Below, piece by piece: positions 1 to 7,320 of a stretch of 40,731 nt of DNA; the first letter of the stretch is position 1, and the number at the start of each line of letters is the position of its first letter. Under the pieces are notes generated by a model that did not search any database, had not been told where the DNA came from, and saw only the letters and a program-made list of their open reading frames with translations. The stretch is from Pseudonocardiales bacterium (GTDB taxonomy: Bacteria > Actinomycetota > Actinomycetes > Mycobacteriales > Pseudonocardiaceae). The translations under genes were made by a program, and so were the position numbers. The stretch covers positions 1 through 40,731 of the forward strand of contig JAFAWY010000104.1 of NCBI GenBank assembly GCA_019241525.1, read 5' to 3'.

Positions 1-316
1 AAGGCACCCGCACCACCGACCGCGACAACACCTCCGCGGTATGCCCATGCCGCGTCTCCGCCTCATCCACATACAACGGACGCACCTCCGGCGGATCATC
101 CGACCGCGGCAAGATCACCCGATGCAACACCCGCCCCGGCACCACCGGCACCGCCGGGGAGACCTCCCGCAAATTCGTTTCCAAAAAATTACTGCCCGCT
201 GTATCCCCAATGACTTCCTGCTCAATTTCTGGCCGAGCCTGGGTGGAATCTGCGTGCTCCCGCACTGATTCCGCCCCTTGGGGGCCGATCTTTTGCTTAG
301 CAACATTCCACTGCAT
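1..316 (-). CDS. GlfT2-like galactofuranosyltransferase, N-terminal part (cut by window edge)
   Basis: The minus strand is open without a stop from an ATG at 316 to the window edge (105 codons). About 60 residues into the frame comes VLHRVILPR, then DDPPEVRPLYVDE and AEVLSRSVVRVP. This matches the start of GlfT2, whose Mycobacterium tuberculosis form has LLSRVILPR followed by VRKLYLEE. The complete glfT2 at 675 has the equivalent LLQRLIFPRR and VRALYLDE, so this is a second, divergently transcribed paralog. The catalytic GT-A domain lies outside the window. Upstream of the first LHRVILPR there is an acidic, low-complexity extension of about 60 residues; a later start cannot be excluded, and GAGG lies 12 nt before the ATG. 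Family assignment is by motif only; whether the whole gene is intact cannot be seen. Confidence 0.75.
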   Translation of the reverse strand, partial: MQWNVAKQKIGPQGAESVREHADSTQARPEIEQEVIGDTAGSNFLETNLREVSPAVPVVPGRVLHRVILPRSDDPPEVRPLYVDEAETRHGHTAEVLSRSVVRVP

Positions 317-674
317 GCAGTAGTCGATCCTCGTTCTGATTGGCTTTCTCTGCGAGGCGCAGCGCCCGGGCGTAAGCTACCGGTACCCGGCAACGGAAAT
401 GGTCCCTGTTAACGAAATGTGCATCCAGTGCTACCTCAACCGTCGACGGAATAAGCGGTGGTGTGCAGGTCCACTTCGTTTAAAGGCAACATTTGCTGCC
501 GGCTTCGAATCTCGCGTATGCGGGCGACGGGCGGGTCGATGCGTTACCTGCCATCAGGATGACGGCTTGACCTGCGGATATGTCATGCAGCGGTGGCCGC
601 CCGAAGCTGGGTCACTGCCTACGGTTACCCTCTGGCGACGCCGACACCGCTATCTCGCCGGAACTGGGGAGTTC
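317..674. other. Divergent intergenic region between the two glfT2-like genes
   Basis: This 358-bp stretch separates two outward-facing glfT2-like starts and should hold both promoters. An open frame continues upstream of glfT2 to 399, but its translation (Cys/Arg-rich, no resemblance to GlfT2) looks non-coding. I see no convincing -35/-10 pair, although TTGAC followed by AT-richer sequence occurs near 568-585. No RNA gene or repeat is visible. Confidence 0.4.
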
Positions 675-2672
675 ATGCCGAGCAGCACCGTCTGTAGCCC
701 GGAGCACGCGGGCACCAGCGCACCGGCCGACTCGTATTCGACCCTGCTCCAGCGATTGATCTTCCCGCGCCGGGCCGACCCGATGGCGGTCCGGGCGCTG
801 TACCTCGATGAGCGATTGACGGCTGCTCGGCGGGTGTGGCCTCCCGCCGGCGGTGCCAACCCGCACGATGTGGACGTCGAAGTCACCCTCGCCAGCCCCA
901 ATGCCCGGCGGGTGCGCGCGCTGTCCCGGACCAGCGCGCAAGTACCGGCGCAGACCGAGGTCTCGTTCGCGGCGTACTTCAACGCGTTTCCTGCCAGTTA
1001 CTGGCGGCGCTGGAGCACGCTGCGCACGTTGCGGCTGCAGATGGACCTCGAGGGTGCCGGACGCGTCGACATCTACCGGTCGAAGGCCGACGCCACCCAG
1101 ATCCACGTGCAGGGCCACCTTATCGAGGGTGGTCGCCACGAGCTGGACGTCGAGCTGGACCTGACGCCGTTCGAGGACGGCGGCTGGTACTGGTTCGACA
1201 TCAGCACCGAGGACTCAGAGCTGGTGGTGCACTCCGGTGGCTGGCACGCTCCGGTAGCCGCGCCCGGCCGCGCCGCGGTGACCATCGGGATGCCGACCTT
1301 CAACCGTCCCACCGACTGCGTGGCCACCCTGCGGGCAATCGGCGAAGACGAGCTGGTGCGCTCGATCGTGACCGCGGTGGTGATCCCCGACCAGGGCGTT
1401 AACAAGGTTCGCGACCAGGACGGCTTCGCGTCAGCGCAGGCGGTGCTCGGTGATCGGTTGCGGATCATCGACCAGGCCAACCTCGGCGGCTCCGGTGGCT
1501 ACGCGCGGGTGATGTACGAAGCACTGGAAAACACCGATTGCGAGCAGATCCTGTACATGGACGACGACATCGTCCTAGAACCGGACTCGATCCTGCGCGC
1601 GGTGGCATTCTCCCGCTTCGCCCGCTGCCCGATGCTGGTGGGCGGCCAGATGCTGCAATCCCAGGCCCGCTCCCGGCTGCACGCCTGGGGTGAGGTGGTC
1701 GACCGGCGACGGATGCGCTGGAACAAGGCGCCGGGCACTGAATACGACCACGACTTCGCGCAACACTCGTTACGCGAGACCGCGTGGATGCACCGGCGCA
1801 CCGACGTCGACTACAACGCTTGGTGGATGTGCCTGATCCCGCGCACCGTCGCCGAGCACGTCGGCCTGCCGCTGCCGCTGTTCATCAAGTGGGACGACGT
1901 CGAGTACGGGTTGCGGGCCCGTGCAGCCGGTTACCCCACCACGACCGTCCCCGGTGTCGGGATCTGGCATATGTCCTTCGCCGACAAGGACGACGCCACC
2001 GACTGGCAGGCGTACTTTCACCTGCGCAACCGGCTCGTCGGCGCAGCACTGCACGGCACCGATGCGCACGCCACGGCGTTACTTGCCGACAGTCTCAAGC
2101 ACGCGTTGAAGCACGCCCTGGCGATGGAGTACTCGACGCTGGCTCTGCAGGAGATGGCGATCCGGGACTTCCTGGCCGGCCCGCAGTCACTGTTCGACAA
2201 GCTGCCCACCGTGCTGGGTGAGGTCCGGGCCCGGTGCGCCGATTTCACGGACGGGCAGGTGGTGGACTCCCAGGAGCTGCCGCTGCCCGCCGGTGGCCGG
2301 CAGGCCCTGCAACGCATGCTCAAGCCACCTACCAATCCGGTCACAATCAGCGCCACCCTGCTCAAGCGCTTGGCGCATCAGCTGCGACCGGTCGATACTC
2401 ACGCCCAGCAGCGCCCGCAACTGGCGCTGTCCCGCCAGGACGCTCGCTGGTTCGTGCTGTCCGCGCTGGACGGGGTGACCGTCTCGACCGCTGATGGTCG
2501 CGGCGTGACCTACCGCAAGCGCGATCCGCAGGCGTTCCGGTCGATGCTGGCCCGCTCGATGGCCCTGCACCGGCAACTCGCCGCGGAATTCCCGGCGCTG
2601 CGCAAGCGCTACCGCGCCGCGGCACCGCAGCTCACTGACCGCACCGGCTGGAAGCGAGTATTCGACGCGTGA
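675..2672 (+). CDS. glfT2: Galactofuranosyltransferase GlfT2 (galactan polymerase)
   Basis: This gene encodes the bifunctional UDP-galactofuranosyltransferase that extends the galactan chain of arabinogalactan with alternating beta-1,5 and beta-1,6 linkages at the inner membrane face. The 665-residue protein has the family layout: an N-terminal beta-barrel (SFAAYFNAFPASYWRRW at about 97-113), a GT2 GT-A domain with TFNRP (208-212), the metal-binding DDD at 296-298, GEVVDR (340 region), WDD at 406-408 and His432 in WHMSFADKDD, then a helical C-terminus. These match the Asp256-258, Glu300, Asp371/372 and His396 set of the mycobacterial enzyme (637 residues). The start at 675 follows GGGGAG at 666-671; the frame is open further upstream but is not GlfT2-like. 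An insertion of about 20 residues near 52-78 is absent from the mycobacterial protein and from the partial paralog at 1-316. It heads an operon with the phosphatase and ubiA (TGATG junction). Confidence 0.95.
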   Translation: MPSSTVCSPEHAGTSAPADSYSTLLQRLIFPRRADPMAVRALYLDERLTAARRVWPPAGGANPHDVDVEVTLASPNARRVRALSRTSAQVPAQTEVSFAAYFNAFPASYWRRWSTLRTLRLQMDLEGAGRVDIYRSKADATQIHVQGHLIEGGRHELDVELDLTPFEDGGWYWFDISTEDSELVVHSGGWHAPVAAPGRAAVTIGMPTFNRPTDCVATLRAIGEDELVRSIVTAVVIPDQGVNKVRDQDGFASAQAVLGDRLRIIDQANLGGSGGYARVMYEALENTDCEQILYMDDDIVLEPDSILRAVAFSRFARCPMLVGGQMLQSQARSRLHAWGEVVDRRRMRWNKAPGTEYDHDFAQHSLRETAWMHRRTDVDYNAWWMCLIPRTVAEHVGLPLPLFIKWDDVEYGLRARAAGYPTTTVPGVGIWHMSFADKDDATDWQAYFHLRNRLVGAALHGTDAHATALLADSLKHALKHALAMEYSTLALQEMAIRDFLAGPQSLFDKLPTVLGEVRARCADFTDGQVVDSQELPLPAGGRQALQRMLKPPTNPVTISATLLKRLAHQLRPVDTHAQQRPQLALSRQDARWFVLSALDGVTVSTADGRGVTYRKRDPQAFRSMLARSMALHRQLAAEFPALRKRYRAAAPQLTDRTGWKRVFDA

Positions 2673-3259
2673 TGTTGCAACAGTGGTTTATTTCGGGGCT
2701 TATTTCGGGAGCTAATCCACAACAGCGGGAAGTCGCCCTGCTGTCCGCGGTGCAGCGCCGGATTGCGGTGCCCCAGGTGGTCACCGCTGCCCGCGGGCTG
2801 TCACATTTCGGCGAGCATGCGCTGGGCTGGTTGGTGCTGGGTGCGCTGGGTGCGCTCATCGACCGGCGGCGCCGGCGAGACTGGTTGGCCGCTGCGGCTA
2901 CGGTCGCTGCCGCGCACGGCACGTCCATCGCGGTCAAGCGGGTGGTGCGCCGGCAGCGCCCCACCGATCCTTCGGTGACGGTGTTGGCTGGCACCCCCAG
3001 CCAACTGTCCTTCCCCTCGTCGCACGCCGCCTCGACGACCGCGGCGGCGATCCTGTACGGCGGGCTGCTGCGTCGCCGCCTCACTCCGGCACTGGTACCG
3101 CCTATGCTGATCAGCAGGTTGGTGCTGGGGGTGCACTACCCGACCGATGTGCTGATGGGTTCCGCTCTGGGGGCGGTGATCGGCGCGGGGATGCGACGGC
3201 GGCTCCTCGGTCAGGTTCGCGGTGCAAACCCCGCTATTGGCGAGGGGGAAAAGCAATGA
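2672..3259 (+). CDS. PAP2-family phosphatase (decaprenylphosphoryl-5-phosphoribose phosphatase candidate)
   Basis: This is a 195-residue membrane PAP2-superfamily phosphatase, the positional and size match of Rv3807c. That protein is proposed to remove the 5-phosphate from decaprenylphosphoryl-5-phosphoribose on the way to the arabinose donor. All three signature motifs are present: KxxxxxxRP (KRVVRRQRP, about 89-97), PSSH (about 115-118) and SRxxxxxHxxxD (SRLVLGVHYPTD, about 148-159). Hydrophobic segments surround them. The ATG overlaps the glfT2 stop by one base (TGATG); a GTG three bases earlier at 2669 is an alternative. Its own stop overlaps the ubiA start as ATGA. The tight coupling between the galactan polymerase and the phosphoribosyltransferase supports a role in lipid-linked arabinose supply. 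Confidence 0.88.
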   Translation: MLQQWFISGLISGANPQQREVALLSAVQRRIAVPQVVTAARGLSHFGEHALGWLVLGALGALIDRRRRRDWLAAAATVAAAHGTSIAVKRVVRRQRPTDPSVTVLAGTPSQLSFPSSHAASTTAAAILYGGLLRRRLTPALVPPMLISRLVLGVHYPTDVLMGSALGAVIGAGMRRRLLGQVRGANPAIGEGEKQ

Positions 3260-4167
3260 CCACTACTGCGCCGGGGCAGAACCAGACCGTCGCCCGGCCG
3301 CTCAACGCTGTCACCGGGTTGGTCCGCGCGATGCGGCCCCGGCAGTGGGTGAAAAACGTTCTGGTGCTCGCCGCGCCCTTTGCCGGCGGTGTGCTGTTCC
3401 ACGTGCAGGCGCTCATCGCAGTGGGGATCGCTTTCGTCGCGTTCTCCCTGGCCGCCTCCGGCGTGTACCTGGTCAACGATGTGCAGGATCTCGAAGCAGA
3501 CCGAGCACACCCGACCAAGCGCAACCGGCCGATCGCGGCCGGGTTGGTGGCCCCGCGGCTGGCGCTGATGATGGCCTGCTTGCTGTTCGTGGCCGCGCTG
3601 GTGACGTCATTCGCCGCCTCGACCGACCTGGCGATCGTGACCGCGATCTACATCGCGGTGCAGCTGTCCTACTGCTGGTGGCTCAAGCACCAGCCAGTGG
3701 TGGACATCTCGATCGTCGCGTCAGGTTTCCTGCTGCGGGCTATCGCGGGTGGCGCCGCAGCGCAGATCGCGCTGTCCCAGTGGTTCTTGCTGACCACTGC
3801 GTTCGGATCGCTGTTCATGGTCGCCGGCAAGCGGTACGCGGAGATCCGGCTCGCGGAGCGTACCGGCGCGAAGATCCGCAAATCGTTGGAGCGCTACACG
3901 TCGTCGTACCTGCGGTTCGTGTGGACCCTGTCAGCCACCGGTGTGATCATGACTTATGGTCTGTGGGCGTTCCAGCTCAGCCAGGCCAACCACTCCCGCT
4001 GGCCGGTGATCTCCCTGGTGCCGTTCGTGGTCGCCGTGCTGCGTTATGCCGTGGACGTCGACAACGGCAACGGCGGCGAACCGGAGGACATTGCTCTCGG
4101 CGACCGCGTTCTTCAGGTACTCGGCGCATGCCTGGTCGGCACCCTCATCGCCGCCGTCTATCTCTAG
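3256..4167 (+). CDS. ubiA: Decaprenyl-phosphate phosphoribosyltransferase (UbiA family)
   Basis: This 303-residue polytopic membrane protein is the DPPR synthase of the UbiA prenyltransferase superfamily (Rv3806c type). It transfers 5-phosphoribose from PRPP to decaprenyl phosphate, the first step toward decaprenyl-phosphoryl-arabinose. The first Asp-rich motif NDVQDLEAD (NDxxDxxxD, residues 74-82) is followed by RAHPTKRNRP, and the second conserved loop is KRYAEIRLAE at about 192-201, as in this subgroup rather than in ubiquinone enzymes. About eight or nine hydrophobic segments are visible. The start overlaps the phosphatase stop by four bases (ATGA), so translation is probably coupled. In mycobacteria aftB follows this gene; here it does not, and a palindromic element follows instead. 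Confidence 0.94.
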   Translation: MTTTAPGQNQTVARPLNAVTGLVRAMRPRQWVKNVLVLAAPFAGGVLFHVQALIAVGIAFVAFSLAASGVYLVNDVQDLEADRAHPTKRNRPIAAGLVAPRLALMMACLLFVAALVTSFAASTDLAIVTAIYIAVQLSYCWWLKHQPVVDISIVASGFLLRAIAGGAAAQIALSQWFLLTTAFGSLFMVAGKRYAEIRLAERTGAKIRKSLERYTSSYLRFVWTLSATGVIMTYGLWAFQLSQANHSRWPVISLVPFVVAVLRYAVDVDNGNGGEPEDIALGDRVLQVLGACLVGTLIAAVYL

Positions 4168-4188
4168 ACATCTGCCCGCTACCCCGAC

Positions 4189-4244
4189 ATGAAGCCATAC
4201 CGGGCTCGGGCTGAATTGCCTTCCCGATATGGCTTCATACGGGA
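4189..4244. repeat. Intergenic palindrome between convergent genes, possible bidirectional terminator
   Basis: The arm at 4189-4204 (ATGAAGCCATACCGGG) pairs with 4223-4238 (CCCGATATGGCTTCAT): 16 bp with one mismatch or wobble and an 18-nt loop. The right half also folds on itself (CCCGATATG, GCTT, CATACGGG). It sits just after ubiA and just before the end of the convergent small gene at 4261. There is no T-tract. A near-copy of the right half (CCCGATATGTCTCCATACC...) lies at 11317-11340, so it is a small repeated element rather than a one-off hairpin. Confidence 0.6.
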
Positions 4245-4260
4245 TGAGGGATTGTGCTCG

Positions 4261-4518
4261 CTAGGCTTCTTCGAGGGCCTCGCCGAATGCGTGCAGAGTT
4301 GCGCTGCGCCGCTGATCGGCCAATAGGTGGCCGGCAGCGATGATGCACGCCACCGGCCATTCGATGATTTCCAGCGCGGCCAGCGCCCCGATCCCAACCA
4401 GATAGGCGAGCTGATCGGGCGGCCCGAGATCGATCGTGCCCAAGCCCGGCAAAGTAATGCGCACATCCTGGTGCTTACTCACCTGCTGCGCGGCATGTCG
4501 CGCGGCTACTTTGGACAT
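4261..4518 (-). CDS. Small conserved membrane-associated protein, function unknown
   Basis: This encodes 85 residues starting MSKVAARHAAQQVSKHQDV, then RITLPGLGTIDLGPPDQLAYL and one strongly hydrophobic segment, VGIGALAALEIIEWPVACIIAAGHLLA (about residues 45-71), ending in a polar tail with FGEALEEA. I recognise it only as the kind of small conserved protein of unknown function found in actinobacteria. The start at 4518 has GGAGG 9 nt upstream; an ATG two codons earlier (4524) is too close to that site. The open frame extends further upstream but through a strong hairpin (4554-4583), so it was not used. The protein is probably anchored by a single membrane helix. It is convergent with ubiA and lies downstream of the lipoprotein gene on the same strand. 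Confidence 0.7.
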   Translation of the reverse strand: MSKVAARHAAQQVSKHQDVRITLPGLGTIDLGPPDQLAYLVGIGALAALEIIEWPVACIIAAGHLLADQRRSATLHAFGEALEEA

Positions 4519-4553
4519 GACCATCCCCCTCCCGGGCTTTATCAACATGCGAC

Positions 4554-4583
4554 CGCCGGACCGGGCGAGGGCCCGGTCCGGCG
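4554..4583 (-). terminator. Strong GC hairpin upstream of the small membrane gene
   Basis: The arm CGCCGGACCGGGC at 4554-4566 pairs perfectly with 4571-4583 across a GAGG loop (13 bp). No T-run follows on either strand. It lies between the lipoprotein gene and the small gene at 4261-4518, both on the minus strand, so it could end lipoprotein transcripts or act in the 5' leader of the small gene, whose start is 35 nt further on. Confidence 0.5.
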
Positions 4584-4721
4584 CACACGATCCCCTGCTG
4601 CTTGCAGCCGGTGCATTACCAGGGTCTAGCAAGCATTGTCAACCTGCCGTTCACCCGGAGGTTGCCGGCCAGCCCGTTGCATCTTGCCTTGCCGCCACCG
4701 CCAGTTTCTACCCTGGCCACC

Positions 4722-4826
4722 GTGGAAGAGCTGCTTATCAACGTGCTGGCCGCCAGCGTGGCGTACCTGCTAGAACGGCTGGTGCTCCGGCTGATCCGGC
4801 ACCTGCTCCCGGCTCCGGCTCAGTAG
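4722..4826 (+). CDS. Very small putative membrane peptide (34 aa), possibly leaderless
   Basis: The frame from GTG at 4722 encodes VEELLINVLAASVAYLLERL followed by a short basic tail (RLIRHLLPAPAQ). It is one amphipathic or transmembrane helix with a basic end. The frame is open back to a TTG at 4602, but that part (LPLHLALPPPPV type) looks non-coding. There is no Shine-Dalgarno before the GTG. A TACCCT hexamer at 4709-4714 lies 7 nt upstream, the spacing expected of a leaderless transcript. It is convergent with the lipoprotein gene, whose stop lies 12 bp away. The peptide composition is protein-like, but such a short frame could be chance. Confidence 0.42.
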   Translation: MEELLINVLAASVAYLLERLVLRLIRHLLPAPAQ

Positions 4827-4837
4827 AGGGAGAAGCG

Positions 4838-5794
4838 TCAGCTCCCGTTCTGGTTGCCGGCTAGGTTCGTGCTCACAGGCCCGACGTACACGGCCTGGGT
4901 GTACTGCTTGCCGTTGTATGCCGCCAGTGCTGCCGGGTCGATATTGCTTCCGACGAACGCAGTCGCCTGGTTGATGTCGAAGGCGGGCTGCAGCGTGCCG
5001 GTGAGCTCCACGGGTGAACCGGGGGTGAGCGTTCCGGTGTCCTTGGCGACGGCAAGCAGCGTCTGGGCATTGTTGCCGGTGTTACCGGTGTTGTTGTTGG
5101 TAGGCGCAACGATGATGGCGTGCCCACCGAGGACCTGGGACACCGTCCCGGTAACCGTGATCTGCTGGCCGGTGTAGGTCTGCATGTTGCTCAGCACATC
5201 GCTGACTGAGCCGCAGTTGCCATTCTTGAGGATTCCGCTGCTGCTCTGCTGCGTCAGGTTCGAGCTGATAGGTCCAGCGAACCCAGCCTGCACGTAGGGC
5301 TTGCCGTTGTACGCAGCGAAATCTCCTTGGCCCAGGTTGCCACCGGTGTAGGTTGCGGCCTGGTTGGGATCAAAGGTGGGCTGCAGCGTGCCCTCGACCT
5401 GCACAGGAGCCCCCGGGCTCAACGCCGTGGTGTCCTTGCTGACGGAAAGTACCGTCTGAGCGTTACCGGTGTTGTTGTTGCCGGTAATGCTGTTGGTACT
5501 GCTGGGCGTCACGGTGAAGGCGTGCTGGCTGACGACTTGGCCCACCGTCCCGGTAATCGCCACCGGCTTGCCTGCGAAGTCCTGTGGGGTGCTCGCCACC
5601 TTGTCGCTGGTCACGCACGTTTTCACGTTAGCTGCGTTGGGAGCGCCCTGGCTCTGCGCGGGTGCGCCGTGCTGGCCTTGTGGTGCAGGGGTCTCATTGC
5701 CACCTCCGCCGCAAGCGCCGAGCACCAGCGCCGACGAAGCGGCGATAGCGACGAGACCCAACCTTGTTCCTGCGCGTCGTTTCGTGTTCATCAT
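4838..5794 (-). CDS. Secreted lipoprotein with two repeated ~115-residue domains
   Basis: This 318-residue protein begins MMNTKRRAGTRLGL, has a hydrophobic segment and a lipobox LGAC with Cys28, followed by GGGG, so it should be lipidated and held on the outer face of the membrane. After a Pro/Gln/Gly linker come two homologous units (about 60-178 and 194-308). Each has a Cys near its start, then a VTGTVSQV...HA(F/I) strand pattern, an Asn/Thr/Gly-rich insert (TGNNNTGN and NNNTGNTGNN), a GTLQPxFDxNQA motif and AAYNGKxY. The strand pattern is reminiscent of OB-like beta domains, but I cannot name the family. Start: AGGGAAG lies just upstream of ATGATG (5794/5791). The frame extends 17 codons further without a signal-like sequence. 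The substrate and role are unknown. The neighbouring STAS-sigma gene lies upstream on the same strand with 141 bp between. Confidence 0.82.
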   Translation of the reverse strand: MMNTKRRAGTRLGLVAIAASSALVLGACGGGGNETPAPQGQHGAPAQSQGAPNAANVKTCVTSDKVASTPQDFAGKPVAITGTVGQVVSQHAFTVTPSSTNSITGNNNTGNAQTVLSVSKDTTALSPGAPVQVEGTLQPTFDPNQAATYTGGNLGQGDFAAYNGKPYVQAGFAGPISSNLTQQSSSGILKNGNCGSVSDVLSNMQTYTGQQITVTGTVSQVLGGHAIIVAPTNNNTGNTGNNAQTLLAVAKDTGTLTPGSPVELTGTLQPAFDINQATAFVGSNIDPAALAAYNGKQYTQAVYVGPVSTNLAGNQNGS

Positions 5795-5935
5795 GTCTTC
5801 CCTGATTGTCCGAATCGGCGCGCCATCGCTTGATGACGCCGACAATTACGGCTACCCGGTACGGCCCTGACGGCACAATAATCCGGACATTCGTTATTGA
5901 CCTGTGATATTTGTTACTGGACTGTGACGAAAATG

Positions 5936-7189
5936 TTAGTGATCAGCGTATGTTGCGCTTTCGCTCGCCATACGTGACTGGAGAAAGGCCAGTGTTTGGC
6001 GGAGCACCCGGGAGACGTGCATCTGCGAGATTCCGACCTGCTCGGCGATCTGAGCCTGCGTGAGTTCGTGAAAAAATCGCAGCGCGAGGATGGTGCGTTC
6101 CCGGGGAGCGAGCTCGGCGAGTAAGGGGCGTAGCGCCTCGCGATCGTCGATTCGCCATACCTCGGCGTCAAATTCTCCGATGACGTTCTGCTGGGTCGCA
6201 GTGGTGTCCCCATAGCCGAGCATCTCGTCCAATGATGAGCTTCGGTACGCCTCTCCGGCGTGCAACGCTTCGATCACCTTCTCAGTCGGGATCCCCAACT
6301 GATCGGCGATCTCGCTGGGCCGGGGAGAGCGGCCCAGCTGTTGGGACAGATCCACCAGCGCGCTCCTGACGGCCAGGTAAAGATCCTTGACCCGGCGTGG
6401 CACCCTGGTGGACCAACCATGATCACGAAAGTACCGCCGTAGTTCGCCGGTGATCGTCGGTATCGCGAAGGACAGGAAGTGGGAGCCGCGGTCGGGTTCG
6501 AAGCGGTCCACAGCATTGATCAGTCCTATGGTGGCCACCTGAATCAGATCATCCAGCGGCTCACCGCGGCCAGCGAAGCGGCGGGCGAGGTGTTCGGCCA
6601 GCGGAAGGTATCCGTTGATCAGTGCCTCGCGCACCTGATGCCGCTCGACCAGATCAGGTGTCAGCTGTGCGTAGCGGTGATGCAGGGCAACCAGATGCGC
6701 GTACTCGTCGTGTCCTGGTTCGGTGCCGAGCGGCTGCTCCGGGGCAGCCACGACGGTGGCATGATCGCCGTGGGATTCGCCACTCCCGGTGGCCGCGGGA
6801 ACGACCTCCAGCAGACAATCCAGCCCGGTTATTTTCAGCGCCTGAGCTGGTACCGGCCGGTTCGGGGCTCTCAACTGGAGTGTGGTGCCTTGCTGGGCGG
6901 CGGTGCGCCTGGCATTGATCAATACCGAGAGCGCCCCTGCGCCGAGAAAGGACACGTGACTCAAATCGATGATCAAGCGCCCCGGCCGCGCGGAGAGCAG
7001 CCCACCGAGATGTTCGTCAAGCGACGATTCGGTGAGCATGTCTATCTCACCGATCACAGCGAGAAGCACTACTTCGGGATCGCGCTGGTCGACGATCATC
7101 GAAAACGGTTGGTTGCCAGCTATCGAACTCGGTGGTTTCGCTCGTTGTGTGGAACCACGACACGGCTGGTGTGCCCGATCAGCGCTCAT
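5936..7189 (-). CDS. SigB/SigF-family RNA polymerase sigma factor fused to an N-terminal STAS domain
   Basis: This encodes 417 residues in two parts. Residues about 30-135 form a STAS (anti-sigma-factor-antagonist) domain: VVLLAVIGEIDMLTESSLDE, then LIIDLSHVSFLGAGALSVL. Residues about 185-405 form a SigB/F/G-type sigma-70: region 2 (EPLDDLIQVATIGLINAVDR, 210-229), region 3 (SPRPSEIADQLGIP, 288-301) and a region 4 helix-turn-helix (LTQAQIAEQVGISQMHVSRV, 376-395). Such sigma factors are normally held by an RsbW-like anti-sigma kinase and released by a separate STAS protein; here both ends of that switch are in one chain. In the STAS loop the usual phosphorylated Ser (FLGSxGL type) is replaced: FLGAGAL puts Ala84 there. 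GGAG lies 4 nt before the ATG. No anti-sigma factor gene is visible nearby. Its regulon is likely stress-related by family, which is inference. Confidence 0.9.
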   Translation of the reverse strand: MSADRAHQPCRGSTQRAKPPSSIAGNQPFSMIVDQRDPEVVLLAVIGEIDMLTESSLDEHLGGLLSARPGRLIIDLSHVSFLGAGALSVLINARRTAAQQGTTLQLRAPNRPVPAQALKITGLDCLLEVVPAATGSGESHGDHATVVAAPEQPLGTEPGHDEYAHLVALHHRYAQLTPDLVERHQVREALINGYLPLAEHLARRFAGRGEPLDDLIQVATIGLINAVDRFEPDRGSHFLSFAIPTITGELRRYFRDHGWSTRVPRRVKDLYLAVRSALVDLSQQLGRSPRPSEIADQLGIPTEKVIEALHAGEAYRSSSLDEMLGYGDTTATQQNVIGEFDAEVWRIDDREALRPLLAELAPRERTILALRFFHELTQAQIAEQVGISQMHVSRVLRQTLAFLQSRMASESATYADH

Positions 7190-7275
7190 ACAACTCCGCA
7201 GTCAGTAGAGATTTGCGTTCCCCCGGACGGCCATGCGCGCTGGTGGCTGTCACGAACCGAACCGAGCTCCACGCT

Positions 7276-7320
7276 AAAGCCAATGACCACAAATGTCACT
7301 TTTTGCATGGGCTTTTTTTT
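7276..7320 (+). terminator. Terminator-like hairpin with T8 tract in a divergent promoter region
   Basis: AAAGCCAATG at 7276-7285 pairs with CATGGGCTTT at 7306-7315 (one mismatch, 20-nt loop), and T runs from 7313 to 7320. The polarity is plus-strand, yet no plus-strand gene ends here. It lies 142 bp upstream of the aldehyde dehydrogenase start and 87 bp upstream of the sigma gene start. It could be an attenuator in an aldehyde dehydrogenase leader or a block to antisense transcription through the sigma gene. Confidence 0.5.

Noticed and set aside
41-268. Plus-strand ORF at the window start
   Set aside because: Arg/His/Pro-rich shadow of the minus-strand glfT2-like frame.
399-674. Longer GlfT2 start at 399
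   Set aside because: The extra 92 residues are Cys/Arg-rich and unlike any GlfT2, and 675 has its own ribosome site and the expected distance to the conserved N-terminus.
5795-5935. SigB/SigF-type promoter (GTTT...GGGTA) before the lipoprotein gene
   Set aside because: GGGTA is present on the minus strand near 5855, but the -35 GTTT at 14-16 bp is missing.
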